Under the pieces are notes generated by a model. It saw only the letters and a list, made by a program, of their open reading frames with translations. It was not told the DNA's origin and did not search any database. 15,589 bases of DNA from CAXBYZ01 sp043826085. GTDB taxonomy: Bacteria > Patescibacteriota > Microgenomatia > UBA1400 > CG1-02-47-37. Below, piece after piece: positions 14,380-15,589 of the stretch; the first letter of the stretch is position 1; the number at the start of each line of letters is the position of its first letter. Where the stretch lies: contig JBDRQW010000025.1 in assembly GCA_043826085.1 (NCBI GenBank), positions 1 to 15,589 on the forward strand, given 5' to 3'. A program made the translations under genes and the position numbers.

Positions 14380-14447
14380 ATGATACGTAAATTTATTCGT
14401 ATCATATCAATTAAACTAATCGTATCATTTTCTCAAAAACCTGTCAA
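14380..14447 (-). promoter_or_regulatory. Promoter with three operator-like boxes, second Fic gene
   Basis: TTGACA (14442-14447) and TACGAT (14419-14424) on the minus strand have a 17-base spacer. The 8-mer ATGATACG occurs three times: inverted at 14380-14387 and 14398-14405 (a perfect palindrome with a 10-base centre) and once more at 14421-14428, where it overlaps the -10 box. This is the layout of an autorepressed promoter, and the encoded protein has an N-terminal winged helix. Confidence 0.7.
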
Positions 14448-14709
14448 TATTTATAAGCCCTTAAATGTTTCCTTTAACCCCCTAATACAAATCCCAGAAA
14501 AATCGTCTAACTTGCTCCCCAATCCTTGTCATATTATAAATACAATAGACCTCAAAATTTGTAAATATATTCTAATTTAATTAGTATTCGGGTTCATAAT
14601 AAGAACTACTAGATGACCCCTTCATTCTTATCAATCCCATTTCCACCAATCCTTAAAGCATGTAGTTTCTCCAATTCATTTAAGCCCCTAAATTTAGTAT
14701 AATACCTAT
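14406..14709. other. Intergenic region between divergent Fic and DUF6922-like genes
   Basis: About 300 bases. The left end holds the Fic promoter and one operator box, the right end the TATAAT of the next gene. Between them I see only a weak inverted repeat, GTTCATAATAAGAAC (14592-14606), and AT-rich sequence. No repeat copy of the 68-bp family and no small gene with a credible start are present. Confidence 0.6.
14698..14703 (+). promoter_or_regulatory. -10 box of the DUF6922-like gene (leaderless)
   Basis: A perfect TATAAT ends 6 bases before the ATG at 14710, so the transcript should begin at the start codon itself. The -35 position (TTCATT, 14675-14680) is weak. Confidence 0.65.
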
Positions 14710-14943
14710 ATGGATAAAACTCTTCCTTCCCAAGCTAAAAAATACTTTTGGGGTGATGATCTAAGCCAGTTAAATTGGAATCAACATGAAAACTATATCA
14801 CTCAAACCCTACTCAATCAAGGAGATTCTAAATCAATTTCATGGTTGCTAAAACAAAAAACTTCAAAAGACTTATTAAAAATGATATCTTCCCTCAAACT
14901 AACTCCAAAGACCCGCAACTTTTGGAAATTATATTTATCATGA
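14710..14943 (+). CDS. DUF6922-like small protein, putative antitoxin partner
   Basis: A 77-residue protein. KYFWGDD, then LNWNQHENYITQTLLNQGD, then WLLKQ, and the ending LTPKTRNFWKLYL match the pattern I recall for DUF6922 proteins, which are usually encoded just before AbiEii/AbiGii-type nucleotidyltransferases. The same order holds here: the stop codon overlaps the ATG of the next gene (ATGA). By position and size it would be the antitoxin or the regulator of that pair. It has no obvious DNA-binding motif. Starts directly after a TATAAT box, with no leader. The family name is from memory of the pattern and should be tested by a profile search; the gene itself is solid. Confidence 0.8.
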   Translation: MDKTLPSQAKKYFWGDDLSQLNWNQHENYITQTLLNQGDSKSISWLLKQKTSKDLLKMISSLKLTPKTRNFWKLYLS

Positions 14944-15578
14944 ATCGTCAATTATTTACTAAAACTTTGCCAGCCAACACAGCAAAATTAATTGATATTT
15001 TCCAAAGCAAAAAACCAAAGTTTTTAAACCATTTTTATTTATCTGGAGGGACTGCCCTATCTCTGCAAATCGATCACCGCGAATCTGAAGATTTGGATTT
15101 TTTTAGCCAAAAATCTTTTAACTCAGACTTATTACAACAAGCTTTATTAAAGTTTGGCAATTTAGACCAAGTTCAGCTGGATGACAACACTGTCAATGTT
15201 TTTCTTAATGGAGTCAAACTACAATTTTTAGGATATCCTTACAAATTAATTAAACCCACCATTAATTTTCAATCAATAAAACTCAGTTCCATTGAAGATA
15301 TTGCCTGCACCAAATTACAAACTATCAGTATGAGGGGAAGTAAAAAAGACTTTATTGATCTATATTTTCTCCTTAATCAATACCCGCTTAATAATTTGTT
15401 CCAATTAATGAAGAAAAAATATCCAAAAATTCAGTACAGTCAGCCTCACATCATGAAATCATTAGTCTATTTTGACGATGCCGAACAACAACCCATGCCC
15501 AGAATGCATCAAGAAGTCACCTGGAATGAAGTCAAAAATAAAATGATCTCAGCCGTAAAAACAATTAAGTTCAAATAA
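14940..15578 (+). CDS. AbiEii/AbiGii-type nucleotidyltransferase, putative toxin
   Basis: A 212-residue nucleotidyltransferase-fold protein. LSGGTALSLQIDHRESEDLDFF (residues 34-55) holds Gly36-Gly37 and the metal-binding Asp51 and Asp53; IEDIACTKLQTISMRGSKKDFIDLYFLL is the second conserved block of the family. I start it at 14940 (MNRQLF) because that ATG overlaps the preceding stop by four bases; a longer frame beginning at 14841 would lie for 100 bases over the upstream gene. Presumed toxin of a second NTase toxin-antitoxin pair, unlike the AbiE pair at 11565-13111 in partner type and only distantly similar in sequence. The substrate is unknown. It is complete, ending 11 bases before the window edge. 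Confidence 0.88.
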   Translation: MNRQLFTKTLPANTAKLIDIFQSKKPKFLNHFYLSGGTALSLQIDHRESEDLDFFSQKSFNSDLLQQALLKFGNLDQVQLDDNTVNVFLNGVKLQFLGYPYKLIKPTINFQSIKLSSIEDIACTKLQTISMRGSKKDFIDLYFLLNQYPLNNLFQLMKKKYPKIQYSQPHIMKSLVYFDDAEQQPMPRMHQEVTWNEVKNKMISAVKTIKFK

Positions 15579-15589
15579 GGACTAACTTG

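Noticed and set aside
14609..14735. Minus-strand open frame ending in LRIGGNGIDKNEGVI
   Set aside because: It reads protein-like but has no convincing start codon (only a TTG with no upstream signal), runs back through the next gene's promoter and 5' end, and hits a stop there; chance or a very old remnant.
14841..14939. NTase start at 14841
   Set aside because: It would overlap the upstream gene by about 100 bases; the ATG at 14940 gives the standard ATGA coupling and the family N-terminus.

Overview
The window reads like an AT-rich genome of a Candidate Phyla Radiation (Patescibacteria) bacterium, probably Microgenomates-like; this is an inference. The reasons are short intergenic gaps, reduced protein families, SipW/ER-type signal peptidases next to a putative exported substrate, many genes whose -10 box lies only 6-10 bases before the ATG (leaderless-style starts), and a small accessory pool of Fic and AbiE-type genes. 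TGA ends at least four solid genes (the second signal peptidase, the phosphorylase, AbiEi and the DUF6922-like protein), so the code is the normal bacterial one and not the UGA=Gly code of Gracilibacteria/SR1.

Layout. Bases 1-1498 (+): a secretion module of a 5'-truncated S26B signal peptidase, a SipW/TasA-like putative substrate and a second S26B signal peptidase. Bases 1474-3310 (-): a DedA membrane protein and a DUF4143 ATPase. Bases 3466-4896 (+): an ABC-F ATPase. Bases 4930-5127 (-): a cold-shock-domain protein with an unusual leader. Bases 5218-6342 (-): a Fic protein with an intact catalytic motif. Bases 6493-11035: a glucan-storage cluster, with glycogen synthase (-) divergent from an operon (+) of alpha-glucan phosphorylase and 4-alpha-glucanotransferase. 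Both directions fire from overlapping -10 boxes in a 32-bp gap.

Bases 11036-15578: an accessory island. Three copies of a 68-bp repeat without indels lie immediately 3' of three successive minus-strand units: a broken or frameshifted small gene, an AbiEi/AbiEii toxin-antitoxin operon, and a second Fic protein whose catalytic His is Gln. Each unit has its own consensus-like sigma70 promoter. A second nucleotidyltransferase pair (DUF6922-like plus AbiEii/AbiGii-like) follows on the plus strand with ATGA coupling and a leaderless promoter.

Working together: the glucan genes would elongate (GlgA), phosphorolyse (phosphorylase) and rearrange (GH77) alpha-1,4-glucan. The secretion genes would mature the neighbouring exported protein. 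The right end is a toxin-antitoxin/Fic cluster arranged like gene cassettes, although no integrase or transposase is present. The plus strand is C-rich and G-poor regardless of gene direction, which suggests the whole window lies on one replichore.
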